From contig DASCOS010000009.1 in NCBI GenBank assembly GCA_036012125.1, positions 248,001 through 312,000 on the forward strand: a stretch of DNA of 64,000 nucleotides, in the 5' to 3' direction. Under the pieces are notes generated by a model that was given only the letters and a program-made list of their open reading frames with translations, did no database searches and had not been told where the DNA came from. The translations under genes were made by a program, and so were the position numbers. The first letter of the stretch is position 1, and each line of letters starts with the position of its first letter. Below, piece by piece: positions 1-9,006 of this stretch. The DNA comes from Vicinamibacterales bacterium (GTDB lineage Bacteria > Acidobacteriota > Vicinamibacteria > Vicinamibacterales > UBA823).

Positions 1-640
1 GCGAGCCGACGATGAAGGGGTGCGCAGCCTGCTTATTATGTGCGATGCCGAAGGCAACTTGGGAGACCCTGATGCTTCGGCGCGGACCACGACCATCGAG
101 AACCATCACAAGTGGGTCGAGGCCGCGGCTTTTCTCGGTTGTCATGCGATCCGCGTGAATGCGCGTAGTGAGGGTGCCTGGGATGAACAGGTCAAGCTCG
201 CGACCGACGGTCTCGCACGTCTCGCCACTTTTGCGGACGGGCATGGAATTGACGTCATCGTTGAGAATCACGGTGGGCTTTCTAGTAACGGGGAGTGGCT
301 GAGCACAGTGATGGAGGCAGTGAATCATCCGCGAGTTGGCACGCTCCCCGACTTCGGCAACTTCAACTTGGCCGATGGTGAGCTTTATGACAATTACCAA
401 GGCGTGACTGAAATGATGCCCTACGCCAAGGCCGTTAGCGCCAAGTCACACGATTTTGATGCAACGGGAAATCACACAACGATTGACTTCACTCGGATGA
501 TGCGGATCGTCCTCGACGCTGGATATCGTGGCTATGTCGGTATCGAATACGAAGGTCAACGACTCAGTGAACCCGATGGTATCCGTGCAACGAAGGCGCT
601 CCTCGAGCGCGTTAGAAGCGAGTTGGCCGGAGAGTATTGA
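1..640 (+). CDS. Sugar phosphate isomerase/epimerase, xylose-isomerase-like TIM barrel (3' part)
   Basis: This is the C-terminal part of a TIM-barrel isomerase of the xylose isomerase/AP endonuclease 2 superfamily. The reading frame is open to the first base of the window, so the true start lies upstream. A GTG at 20 is an internal codon, not a likely start. Visible family motifs are [19 protein letters not shown] (metal-ligand region), SAKSHDFD and YVGIEYEG, which together carry the Glu, Asp and His metal ligands of this fold. The gene ends with TGA at 638-640. Members isomerise or epimerise sugars or their phosphates; the substrate here cannot be told. Full-length relatives have about 300 residues and often a Tat signal, which would be outside this window. 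Confidence 0.85.
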   Translation, partial: RADDEGVRSLLIMCDAEGNLGDPDASARTTTIENHHKWVEAAAFLGCHAIRVNARSEGAWDEQVKLATDGLARLATFADGHGIDVIVENHGGLSSNGEWLSTVMEAVNHPRVGTLPDFGNFNLADGELYDNYQGVTEMMPYAKAVSAKSHDFDATGNHTTIDFTRMMRIVLDAGYRGYVGIEYEGQRLSEPDGIRATKALLERVRSELAGEY

Positions 641-726
641 CCACAAAGTCAGAACAACAGGATGCCTCTTTTTGAGGTCCTCTGTCGGTCGCCGCTACCT
701 CAAGACTTGCTTACCCAACACCTGTT

Positions 727-1848
727 ATGAATCTCCCAAGCTCACGCCTGACCTGGAATTTACTAGCGTATCTTTCCCTTGCAACCACTCCGCTAATAGC
801 GCAGCCACCAACAGTCGACAATGTGATTCTTATCACGCTTGACGGGGCCCGAACCCAAGAGATTTTTAGCGGCCTCGACATCGATGTGTTGCAGTCCTCC
901 CGTAACGACGTGCCCGTCGAGACCACCGCGGTCTATCAACAGTACTGGGCCTCAACCCCCGAGGCCAGACGCAGACAATTGATGCCGTTCTTCTGGGGAA
1001 CGCTGATGGCCGATTACGGGTCGATTGCCGGCAATCGTACGCGGGGAAGTGTTGTTGAACTCACAAACACCCAGAGATTCTCCTACCCTGGTTATTCTGA
1101 AATACTTACGGGCGAGTCACACGATGACGTCATCACGAGCAACGAGAATCGCCGCTACTCATTTCCAACGGTTCTTGATTTCCTAAGAACTGAACTGAGG
1201 CTCGACCGTGAGCGAGTCGCGGTATTCGCCGCGTGGGAAACCTTCCGCTGGATTGTTTCGAACAAGGTGGATACCTTCACCGTCAATGCTGGATATCAGT
1301 CTTCGGACGATCCCAATCCGACGATTCGGACTCTAACTAACCAGCAGTTCGAGACATTGACACCGTGGGACAGCGTCAGGCACGACTTTTATACGTTCCG
1401 CCTGGCGATGGCACACCTCGCCGCCTACAAGCCACGAGTGCTGTATCTGGCCCTCGGAGAGACTGACGACTGGGCCCACGACGGGAGATACGACAGGACA
1501 CTCCAAGCGCTCAACCAGTTCGACGACTATCTACAGGAATTGTGGGAGTGGCTCGAAGCTGACAGCCAATACCGCAACCGGACAGGGATCATCATTACGG
1601 TCGATCACGGTCGAGGAAATACCGCTGCCGACTGGACTGACCACGGTAATGCGACCGAGGGTGCACAGTACATCTGGATGGCCTTCGTCAGCCCGACCGT
1701 ATCACTGCGTGGGGAATGGAGCGACCATGAACCGATCGGGCAGAATCAGGTTGCGGCGACGCTCGCCCACTTTTTGGGCTTCGACTTTCGAACCCAGACG
1801 CCTACCGCTGGCCCACCAATAGAAACACTTTTCATTCAGGAGCATTGA
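727..1848 (+). CDS. Exported alkaline-phosphatase-superfamily protein
   Basis: The product has 373 residues and an N-terminal signal peptide of about 25 residues ending in an Ala-Gln site. The alkaline phosphatase superfamily core is visible: the first metal ligand in LITLDG (Asp39), the nucleophile region around FSYPGYSEILTG, and metal-binding Asp and His residues in ETDDWAHD, TVDHGRGN and TDHGN. It resembles sulfatases, nucleotide pyrophosphatases and phosphodiesterases, and should act in the periplasm on a phosphate or sulfate ester. The usual nucleophile Thr of nucleotide pyrophosphatases is not obvious; a Ser in FSYPGYS may take its place. No strong ribosome binding site precedes the ATG. 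The substrate is unknown. Confidence 0.8.
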   Translation: MNLPSSRLTWNLLAYLSLATTPLIAQPPTVDNVILITLDGARTQEIFSGLDIDVLQSSRNDVPVETTAVYQQYWASTPEARRRQLMPFFWGTLMADYGSIAGNRTRGSVVELTNTQRFSYPGYSEILTGESHDDVITSNENRRYSFPTVLDFLRTELRLDRERVAVFAAWETFRWIVSNKVDTFTVNAGYQSSDDPNPTIRTLTNQQFETLTPWDSVRHDFYTFRLAMAHLAAYKPRVLYLALGETDDWAHDGRYDRTLQALNQFDDYLQELWEWLEADSQYRNRTGIIITVDHGRGNTAADWTDHGNATEGAQYIWMAFVSPTVSLRGEWSDHEPIGQNQVAATLAHFLGFDFRTQTPTAGPPIETLFIQEH

Positions 1849-1883
1849 CACCTGCGTGCTCCGTCGCTGACACCCACACAGAC

Positions 1884-2819
1884 TTACCGTGATAGCCAGC
1901 GGCGAACCCGACGGATCCAACCCCCGAGCGCATATTGATGGTCAAGGTGATCGGGTGCGGAATTTCCTGCAAAACCGGCAAGATGGAAACCGCCTTGTTC
2001 GACCTCGCTGAGTTGCTGCATTCCGATCGGTCCCTCTCGAAGAACAACTGTGCGCGTCAACCCGAGTTGGGCAAGTAGATAATCGGCGGTTTCCGTCGTA
2101 CTCGCATAGGTGCCAGGAAAGACTTCAGAGTGTGTGACCCACATCTGCTTCTCCCCGGCTACAGCATCGGCGGCAAAACGGACAAATACGTCAAGGTCTT
2201 CAACCACCACTGGTGGTGACAGACCGGCTACACGTGGTGGAGTCTCACCTTCCAGATAGGTCGCATGTAGACCGTCAGCTAGCAGGACACCATCGACCCG
2301 TTCGTAGTGCTCTGAGTGACGGAGAATGGCCCGCGTCGCGCCATAGCCCGCACTAAACGAACTGAGCAGGATTTTCCCAACCTTCGTCTCTCCGCCAGAC
2401 ACCCAGCCAAGTGCTAACTCAATGTCGTTGATCATTGAGCTAAATGTGCCTGGGTCGACAAACGCATCGTTGTAGACCTTTGAACCAACGCCCAAGGGCA
2501 CCATCACCAAGGCGGCATCAGGCATCAGTTGTGACACGTAATGCTCACCGAGCCAAAACTCATGGTGAAAGTTAACGATGACTGGTACGGTTTCGTTGCC
2601 ACCGAAGTTACCGGAAACGAATAGAGTGCCGACCGATAGGTCTTCTCGTTGACCATCCGCGATGGGAGGCTCAATACGCGGGTGAGGGCGGGTTGAGTCG
2701 ATCATCGGTGATGGATTCTGGCGCACCTGTGCCCTAATCGTTGGCCACGCTAGGAAAACACAAAGACCCACTAGAACTGGCAGACGCTTGCGAAACCTCC
2801 TGTCCACTGCCCTCAGCAT
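1884..2819 (-). CDS. Exported alpha/beta-hydrolase-like protein
   Basis: A 311-residue protein starting at an ATG preceded by a GAGGA ribosome binding site. The N-terminus is basic and then hydrophobic (residues about 12-30), ending at Ala-Gln, which fits a signal peptide. SSFSAGYGA looks like the nucleophile elbow of an alpha/beta hydrolase. VNFHHEF may form the oxyanion-hole strand, and the HLAGFAG and DHLDH region near the C-terminus could hold the catalytic His. I do not recognise a named family. It converges on the preceding phosphatase-like gene with 35 bases between them. Function beyond a probable periplasmic esterase or peptidase-type hydrolase is unknown. Confidence 0.6.
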   Translation of the reverse strand: MLRAVDRRFRKRLPVLVGLCVFLAWPTIRAQVRQNPSPMIDSTRPHPRIEPPIADGQREDLSVGTLFVSGNFGGNETVPVIVNFHHEFWLGEHYVSQLMPDAALVMVPLGVGSKVYNDAFVDPGTFSSMINDIELALGWVSGGETKVGKILLSSFSAGYGATRAILRHSEHYERVDGVLLADGLHATYLEGETPPRVAGLSPPVVVEDLDVFVRFAADAVAGEKQMWVTHSEVFPGTYASTTETADYLLAQLGLTRTVVLREGPIGMQQLSEVEQGGFHLAGFAGNSAPDHLDHQYALGGWIRRVRRWLSR

Positions 2820-2850
2820 CCTAATCGACTCCTCATTCCTTGCTCCTACG

Positions 2851-3080
2851 CTAGCCCCGATAGTCGTTGGCCGATAATTGCACGAGTGTATTGTCCGGGT
2901 CCATAAAATAGACCTCTACGCCACGATTAAAGGACGGGTCAAGACCGTTACGGCGAAGGGTGTCCGCCGCACGATCAAGATCAAAATTGTCTACGCCGAT
3001 GCAACAATGATGAGTGTGGCCCGGTGGGTCAATTGTCGCGACTCGTATTGTCCGACTAGTTGATCGATGGCTTCTGTCAT
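2851..3080 (-). pseudogene. Decayed VOC (glyoxalase-fold) family gene with internal deletion
   Basis: The 3' portion encodes a typical VOC C-terminus (GHTHHCCIGVDNF, then GVEVYFMDPDNTLVQLS, ending ANDYRG). The N-terminal half of the fold is absent. Upstream in another frame, an ATG at 3080 lies behind a strong GGGGTAGGAG site. It opens MTEAIDQLVGQYESRQLT, which resembles the N-terminal leader of acidobacterial VOC proteins that normally continue into a Tat-type segment. This frame stops after about 29 residues. The start and end of one gene therefore seem joined after loss of the middle, with a frame change. A TTG-initiated 83-residue reading of the 3' part is possible but would lack half the fold. 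Confidence 0.65.
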
Positions 3081-3330
3081 CTCCTACCCCCTCCCATTCC
3101 AAAAAAAGACAATACCTTTAACTACACGAAAACCCCCGTAGCTGCCAATTACAGTTTTCGAGGGTGGCGTCCAAGCAGCCACTCTTCGGGGGGAGGCCCC
3201 ACGTTTTATCCCGGACGTGCATTGACAGCCTTGAATTGCCCAGAAACAATGCCTCTGCGATGCGACGAGAGTTGAGCGGACGGTCTATTTGGCGGGCCTC
3301 CGGTTCCGCGACGTGAATAAGGAGCAAACG

Positions 3331-4437
3331 ATGCATGAGATGGTCGATCGAAGAAACTGGTTGAAAACGGCAGGGCTCGCAGCGGTCGGCGCTGGCCTCG
3401 GTGTTCACTGTGCCTCGCCACTTGAACCCAATCCGAATGGAACCCAGCTACGGCGGGTGCATGTCTCGCGCAACCGTATTATCAGAACGACGGTTGGTCT
3501 ACGCCCAACACGGCCATCTGGCTTCGTGCTTCGCTCAGAAACGTTCGGTGACAAAACGATCATCCACAATTTCGGTCATGGCGGAAGTGGCATGTCGCTC
3601 TCTTGGGGGACTGCTCACCTGGCCATGGAACTGGCACTTGAGACTGGCGCCTCCCAGGTTGCCGTTGTCGGAGCTGGTGTTGTCGGCTTATCGACCGCAC
3701 GCCTACTCCAACAGAAGGGTTATCAAGTGACGGTCTACGCAAAAGACCTGCCACCGCGCACAACGTCAAACATGTCAGCCGCGTATTTCGGCCCTACGGG
3801 GGCGTATCGTTCCGCATACGAAAACGTTTGGCATCGGGCAACGCGACTCTCCCATCGCTACTTTCAGGACTATCTTGGCGACGAATACGGTGTCCGATGG
3901 GTCCCCTACTACTTGGTCTCCCAGAACCCACCGAGCCCTCAGCGCGGCCTTGGTCGGCTCATCGAAGACCTCTACCCTGAAACTGCGCAACTGGACCCCT
4001 CAGAGCATCCGTTCCCAACACCCTATGTGCGACGGCGTTGGACACTGCAGTTTGAACCATCCGTCTATCTCAAAGCCCTCCTCCGCGACGTCCGACTCGC
4101 CTCTGGCCCTCGGTCGGTGATCGTCAGGGAATTCACTAACCTTGACGAACTACTCATGCTTGATGAACCAGTGATAATGAACTGTACCGGACTAGGGGCT
4201 AAGCCACTCTTCGGCGACGAGGAATTACACCCTGTCAAGGGTCAGCTCACCGTATTACTCCCACAGCCCGAAGTGGACTACGCGGTCGTGGGAGGTGGGC
4301 TCTACATGTTGCCACGTCGCGACGGAATCATCTTGGGTAGTACCCGAGAGGCGAACGATTGGACATTGGAGCCAAGCGAAACAGAAATGGAACGCGTCAT
4401 GAATGGAAACGCTGAGTTCTTCGACGCGATGACGTAA
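3331..4437 (+). CDS. Tat-exported FAD-dependent oxidoreductase of the D-amino-acid oxidase type, permuted order
   Basis: A 368-residue protein starting at ATG 3331, with an AAGGAG site six bases upstream; an earlier in-frame start at 3289 has no such site. Residues 7-24 (RRNWLKTAG then hydrophobic) look like a Tat signal. The dinucleotide-binding GAGVVG is at 114-119. Unusually, the segment that ends ordinary D-amino-acid oxidases lies before it: VGLRPTRPSG (55-64) and HNFGHGGSG (79-87). The protein ends soon after the strand YMLPRRDGIILG. It should oxidise a D-amino acid or related amine with FAD in the periplasm. No partner gene is adjacent. Confidence 0.8.
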   Translation: MHEMVDRRNWLKTAGLAAVGAGLGVHCASPLEPNPNGTQLRRVHVSRNRIIRTTVGLRPTRPSGFVLRSETFGDKTIIHNFGHGGSGMSLSWGTAHLAMELALETGASQVAVVGAGVVGLSTARLLQQKGYQVTVYAKDLPPRTTSNMSAAYFGPTGAYRSAYENVWHRATRLSHRYFQDYLGDEYGVRWVPYYLVSQNPPSPQRGLGRLIEDLYPETAQLDPSEHPFPTPYVRRRWTLQFEPSVYLKALLRDVRLASGPRSVIVREFTNLDELLMLDEPVIMNCTGLGAKPLFGDEELHPVKGQLTVLLPQPEVDYAVVGGGLYMLPRRDGIILGSTREANDWTLEPSETEMERVMNGNAEFFDAMT

Positions 4438-4456
4438 CGCGTTTAGAATAAAGGGG

Positions 4457-4483
4457 GCCTGACCACTAAGCTCCCGTGTCAGG
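4457..4483. terminator. Weak terminator-like hairpin between convergent genes
   Basis: Inverted repeat with arms GCCTGAC (4457-4463) and GTCAGGC (4477-4483) around a 13-base loop. It lies between the convergent oxidoreductase and DGQHR genes. There is no clear T-run, so it may be only a weak or bidirectional stop. Confidence 0.35.
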
Positions 4484-4509
4484 CTGGTAGATTTCAGCAG
4501 CCAGATGAA

Positions 4510-5640
4510 CTAAACGGAAGCTCCCTCGGGGTACTGAAGCGCTAGACGAAGTTCCGTCGAGAGCGATTCGACCGTCGCCCCCCTACGCTTCCATGCACCC
4601 TCAGTCTCAAACCGCAGGTCACCTATCCGCCGGCCCCAAGGCGATATGATCCTGCCAATCGCGCGAAAATCCGTCCTGTCGGCGTGCTCCTGGTCAAGCC
4701 GGCTGATAACCGACGGTGAGACTCTGATGAAGGCACGCAGGGCGGTCGCCTTTTTGATGCTATATTTTCGCCCATTCCACGCTGCACCGAATACCTGAGC
4801 GACTTGCCGGAAGTAGTTCACATAGAACTTCTTAGCGTCGTTTCGAAACGACGCCGATTTTATTGGCCCGCCGAAAGACTCCGTGGCGAAAAGCTTCTTG
4901 AGTTCCTGTGCCAAAGGAGCCTGGGCGACATGACCCTTGCCAACCCCTAATAGCTTGATATCACCGCAGAGTGGGGAATCGCTCCGCTCGGCAAGTGTAC
5001 GGACGATGTCGTGGGCGGCAGCCAGATTGTCATCGCGATAGAGCTGCCGCCCCGAAAGCGACACGAGGTGCGACGCATTCAACCGGGTGTGCTTCGCATT
5101 GATCGTCACAAACATCTGGACCACGTGATCCTCGGGGAGCCGATCAAAAATGACGGCCGGCACACTGAACAGTTCCGTGCCGAATCGCTCGATGTCGGCG
5201 TGCAGTGCTAGTAGACGGTGTTGCCCGTCTATGGCACGAAGGACGCCCTCGCGCTCGGGCACCTTCAGAATGCCAAGGCTCGAACCCGCCTGTGCAGCTT
5301 CAAACCGCAACGGTTCATCCGACGAGATGATCACCGCGCCAGGAATAGATGGCAGGTCTCTCGCCTGACGACACTGTTCGTAGTATTGGACGAGCTCGTC
5401 AATCTTCCGCTTAATGATTTCTCGCTGGTAGGCTCTTTCACTTGAGGCGATCCGACGCTCAAGAAAGTCCCAATTAACCTTCGATTTGCGGCGCTTCCCC
5501 CCACGCACCGGTGGCTGGCTCCGTTCGCCGTAACCGAGCACCTCAAACCTAACTAGGCGGTCAATGTCGTCGGCTGTCAGGGAGGCTTGGTAAAAATGCA
5601 CCCCGAACTGCTGCATGCGAATGGCAGCTACGTTAATCAT
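4510..5640 (-). CDS. DGQHR-domain protein (DndB/DpdB-like), orphan
   Basis: A 376-residue protein with the signature DGQHRLLAL near residue 140, defining the DGQHR superfamily. This includes DndB (regulator of DNA phosphorothioation) and DpdB of 7-deazaguanine DNA modification, both related to the ParB-like fold. Other visible features are MFVTINAKHTRLN after the signature, which is typical of the family, and a basic stretch GGKRRKSK near residue 50. No dndA/C/D/E, dpd or restriction genes accompany it here. It is therefore an orphan whose role (regulatory, DNA-binding or defence) cannot be deduced. Its 5' neighbour is divergently transcribed. Confidence 0.8.
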   Translation of the reverse strand: MINVAAIRMQQFGVHFYQASLTADDIDRLVRFEVLGYGERSQPPVRGGKRRKSKVNWDFLERRIASSERAYQREIIKRKIDELVQYYEQCRQARDLPSIPGAVIISSDEPLRFEAAQAGSSLGILKVPEREGVLRAIDGQHRLLALHADIERFGTELFSVPAVIFDRLPEDHVVQMFVTINAKHTRLNASHLVSLSGRQLYRDDNLAAAHDIVRTLAERSDSPLCGDIKLLGVGKGHVAQAPLAQELKKLFATESFGGPIKSASFRNDAKKFYVNYFRQVAQVFGAAWNGRKYSIKKATALRAFIRVSPSVISRLDQEHADRTDFRAIGRIISPWGRRIGDLRFETEGAWKRRGATVESLSTELRLALQYPEGASV

Positions 5641-5746
5641 GATGTGCGCAAGGCCCCTCTCAGGCCCACTAGCACCAACGAGATGCCAGCGATTCCCCGC
5701 GCGCAGCGGGCTAACGACCTACCCCATGTGGGTCGCTAAAGACGCG

Positions 5747-5752
5747 TATAAT
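5747..5752 (+). promoter_or_regulatory. Consensus -10 hexamer upstream of the PD40-CehA gene
   Basis: TATAAT at 5747-5752, about 70 bases before the ATG at 5823. No good -35 element is visible at the usual spacing, so the promoter would need an activator, or the match may be chance. Confidence 0.35.
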
Positions 5753-5822
5753 AACGGCTTATCATGCGGGACTCAACGGCTTTTTCACTGCTCAACCTCA
5801 TTACGACAAGGAGTTAGGACCT

Positions 5823-8420
5823 ATGTACTCCAGAATCGGCCGTATTCGGTGCCCAAAATGGGGCCATTGGGATAGCTCACAGCGATTCGGCACGATGTTC
5901 CTTACCCTAGTCTGTGCTGCGGTTCTGGGTTCAACGCCTGTGCTAGGGCAGCCTTCCAGCAGGCCGTATCCATCGGCACAGCACGGTGGGAACTACATGC
6001 ACAACTACTACTTTTCACCGGCGCCAAGCTCTACCCCCTGGGCTCCGAGTTGGTCGCCTGACGGCCGCTGGATTGCGGTCGCCATGAACGGGTCAATTTG
6101 GAAAGTCGATCCCGAGACCGGGCTCGCGCACGAGCTCAGCTACAACAAAAAATATCACTCAGCACCTGACTGGTCACCTGATGGTCACTGGATCGCCTAC
6201 ACCGCGGATGACGGCGGCACGACCATTCAGCTTGAAGTCGTGAACGTCAACACCCAGAGAGTCCACACACTGACAAGTGATGAGTTCATCTACACCGACC
6301 CCGTCTTTTCTCCTGACGGCTTCCAACTCGCCTACGTGTCGACTAAGCCGAACGGCCACTTCAATGTCTATGTCAGGCCGATCCACGACGGGCAGTGGGC
6401 CGGAGACGAAATTGCCATCACCAAGGACAATTCGTTCGGCCGCGACCGTCTGTACTTCGGAGAGTGGGACATGCACCTAATGCCAGCTTGGATGCCGAAC
6501 GGAAGAGAGTTGCTGCTTGTCTCAAATCGTGATGTTCCGTTGGGATCGGGCAATGTCATTCGGTTACCAGTTATTCCATTAGGTATCGAGGAAGCAGAGA
6601 CGATTCTAGGCGAGCAGACACTCTACCGAACGCGCCCAGATGTCTCGATCGATGGCAAGCGGTTGGTCTACTCGTCTACCTCTGGCACAGCTGACCAATT
6701 CTCGAATCTTTACGTGCAACCGACTTCTGGAGGTGAGCCGTACAAGATGACCTTCTTCAACCACGACGCGTTCCACCCGAGATGGTCACCCGATGGTGAG
6801 TGGGTCGCCTATGTTTCCAACGCCAATGGCCTACCGCAGTTGGCCCTACTCGAGACGTATGGCGGTGCACAGCGAAGGCTCGAGATTTCTGACCGTCGTT
6901 GGAAGCGACCGATGGGCATCCTGTCGTTAAACACTCACGACGGTGCTACCGGTGAAGCAACCGCGGTACGCGTTCACTTAACAGCCAGTGACGGTAAATT
7001 TTACGCCCCGACAAACGCTTACGCGAGGGTAACCGGCGAAGGCGACAGGATTTTTCACTCCCGCGGGACCGCTAGGGTCGAACTGCCAGTCGGCACGGTG
7101 AATCTGACCGTGGTAAAGGGGTTCGAATTTTCCCCGGAAGAGCTAACGGCAGAAATCACGGCCGGGGAGGTCACAAACCTTACGGTCGGAGTCGACCCGT
7201 TGACCGACATGGCTGCCAAAGGCTGGTACAGCGGTTCGACCCATGTTCACATGAATTATGCCGGGAACCTACACAACACACTCGACAACCTGATGATGAT
7301 GTCTGCCGCCGAGGACCAGGACATCGTCAATGAGCAGATCGCCAACAAAGACAATCGCATTTTGGACCATCACGTTTTCGTTCCCGGCGGTGGTGCACAT
7401 CCGATATCCACACCAGAGCGCATCCTGGTAGTTGGACAGGAATACCGGCCGCCTTTCTATGGCCATGTCTTTATGTTCGGTCTCGAAGATCATTTAATTT
7501 CGCCGTTCACAACCGGCTATGAAGGCACGGCGATCGAGAGCCTGTACCCGAGCAACACCGATATGTTCCTTAAGGCCAAAGCGCAAGGTGCCACGGTCGG
7601 TTACGTTCACGCCTTCTTCGGAAACAGTGACCCCCTCGAAGGGGCACTCGGCGGTGCTAAGGGTTTCATGGTAGATGCGGCGTTGGGTACAACTGACGCC
7701 GTTGAGTGGTCTGGCGCAGGGCGAGCAGGATTCTTTCCCGTATACGCTGCGTGGAACAACGGTCTCCGTGTCACAGCCGTTGGTGGCGAGGATTCCATTA
7801 GTAATTTGCACGCGAGTAAACTGGTTGGGTCGGTGCGCACTTACATCCATACCGGTGAACGCGGCCTAACAATGGACGCTTGGTTCGAGGGACTTCGAGC
7901 TGGTCACGCATTCGTGTCAACCGGTCCACTCGTTGAGTTCACCGTTGATGGAGCCATCCCCGGCGAGACGGTGAACCTGCCCGAGCAAGGCGGCACTGTA
8001 GAACTTCGAGCCTGGGTCAGGTCGATCACCCCAATCGAACGCCTAATACTCGTTTGGAACGGTGATGTTATTGAAGAGGTGCTTTTAGAGGGAAACCGGC
8101 ACGAGGCCGAAATGTCACGCACGCTGTCGGTATCCGGCAGCGGATGGTATCACTTACGTGTTGAGGGCCGCTCCGATGAACGTTTTCCTCTTGACGCTGA
8201 TTTTGCGCAGGCATTCACCAACCCCGTCTGGATAACCGTTGGCGATCACCCGGTTCGGTCGCAAGAGTCTGCTGCCTACTCCTTGCGCTGGATCGATAAG
8301 CTACAAGGAATGGCTGAAGCTTGGCCCGGCTGGCGTTCAGTTCGGGAGCGGTCGCACGTCTTCGAGCAATTCGAACAGGCTCGCCAGGTGTATCGCGGTT
8401 TCATTGAAGAGTCACGATAG
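5823..8420 (+). CDS. Exported PD40 beta-propeller plus CehA/McbA-like metallohydrolase
   Basis: An 865-residue protein with AAGGAG nine bases before the ATG. The N-terminal region contains a hydrophobic export signal (about residues 24-40) ending at Gly-Gln. Residues about 70-360 hold TolB/PD40 propeller repeats with WSPDG signatures (for example PSWSPDGRW, PDWSPDGHW, PRWSPDGEW). The C-terminal half has the CehA/McbA-type PHP metallohydrolase pattern: GSTHVHMNYAG, then AAEDQDIVNEQ, DHHVF, a GYVHAFF segment and GGEDS. Relatives include carbaryl hydrolase CehA, but most have unknown substrates. The protein probably acts in the periplasm. The divergent neighbour is the DGQHR gene. Confidence 0.85.
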   Translation: MYSRIGRIRCPKWGHWDSSQRFGTMFLTLVCAAVLGSTPVLGQPSSRPYPSAQHGGNYMHNYYFSPAPSSTPWAPSWSPDGRWIAVAMNGSIWKVDPETGLAHELSYNKKYHSAPDWSPDGHWIAYTADDGGTTIQLEVVNVNTQRVHTLTSDEFIYTDPVFSPDGFQLAYVSTKPNGHFNVYVRPIHDGQWAGDEIAITKDNSFGRDRLYFGEWDMHLMPAWMPNGRELLLVSNRDVPLGSGNVIRLPVIPLGIEEAETILGEQTLYRTRPDVSIDGKRLVYSSTSGTADQFSNLYVQPTSGGEPYKMTFFNHDAFHPRWSPDGEWVAYVSNANGLPQLALLETYGGAQRRLEISDRRWKRPMGILSLNTHDGATGEATAVRVHLTASDGKFYAPTNAYARVTGEGDRIFHSRGTARVELPVGTVNLTVVKGFEFSPEELTAEITAGEVTNLTVGVDPLTDMAAKGWYSGSTHVHMNYAGNLHNTLDNLMMMSAAEDQDIVNEQIANKDNRILDHHVFVPGGGAHPISTPERILVVGQEYRPPFYGHVFMFGLEDHLISPFTTGYEGTAIESLYPSNTDMFLKAKAQGATVGYVHAFFGNSDPLEGALGGAKGFMVDAALGTTDAVEWSGAGRAGFFPVYAAWNNGLRVTAVGGEDSISNLHASKLVGSVRTYIHTGERGLTMDAWFEGLRAGHAFVSTGPLVEFTVDGAIPGETVNLPEQGGTVELRAWVRSITPIERLILVWNGDVIEEVLLEGNRHEAEMSRTLSVSGSGWYHLRVEGRSDERFPLDADFAQAFTNPVWITVGDHPVRSQESAAYSLRWIDKLQGMAEAWPGWRSVRERSHVFEQFEQARQVYRGFIEESR

Positions 8421-8662
8421 TTAACTTCGCTCGTGAATTGCGCCACAAGCCGGTATCTGGTAGAGTAGCAAGCACTTCGCGGGATTTGGCCGCCGCGTCG
8501 AAAACCTACTGAGTCACATCCGTGTGTAGGGCGCTGAGCGTAGGTGCCTCTTGGCTGCGACGGATGGCTGCCGTTCAGAAACCCCGCCCTACTCTGTCCG
8601 TAGCGAGCGAAAGAATGGTGGAGTTGGAGGGACTCAAGTCGAACACTTAAGGGGGAAGGCTT

Positions 8663-8920
8663 ATGGCCCAACGAGGACGACCGACGCTCCAGAAACGCCA
8701 GAAAGAACGCGCTCGAGTCGAGCGACAAAAGGATCGGATGGCGCGGAAGGAAGCTGCCAAAGAGCGCCGTGCTAACGCGCCCGAACGTTCTAGAGATGCT
8801 GATCCAGATCTTGCTGGCATCATAGCCGGCCCACAGCCGATGCCCGATTGGCAGGCCGAGGCATTTGCCGAACTCGAGGCTGATGCTGATGAGGAACAGA
8901 AAGATTTGCAGGACGCTTGA
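8663..8920 (+). CDS. Small highly charged conserved-type protein
   Basis: An 85-residue protein starting at ATG with GGGGGAAGG upstream. Residues about 10-40 are a run of Lys, Arg, Glu and Gln with coiled-coil character (QKRQKERARVERQKDR). The acidic C-terminal half contains a GIIAGPQPMP segment. Short proteins of this design occur in Acidobacteriota and Deltaproteobacteria, to my knowledge without a known function. The strong ribosome binding site and biased composition support a real gene. It converges with the FTR1 gene downstream. Confidence 0.65.
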   Translation: MAQRGRPTLQKRQKERARVERQKDRMARKEAAKERRANAPERSRDADPDLAGIIAGPQPMPDWQAEAFAELEADADEEQKDLQDA

Positions 8921-8971
8921 GGCTCGGCGCATCACTAGTGCTCGCAAAGGCAATTCTCAACGAGCGTGACC

Positions 8972-8996
8972 AGAAGAGGTGCTGGTAACCTCTTCT
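8972..8996. terminator. Hairpin between convergent genes
   Basis: Perfect 9-base arms AGAAGAGGT (8972-8980) and ACCTCTTCT (8988-8996) with a 7-base loop. The hairpin sits between the small charged protein gene and the iron permease gene, which converge. There is no T-run on the plus side, so a bidirectional or weak terminator is inferred. Confidence 0.5.
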
Positions 8997-9006
8997 TGCC
9001 AGTGGC

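Noticed and set aside
8276-8953. A 225-codon minus-strand open frame over the CehA-like 3' end and the small charged gene.
   Set aside because: It is antisense to two supported genes, has no recognisable domain and no good ribosome binding site.
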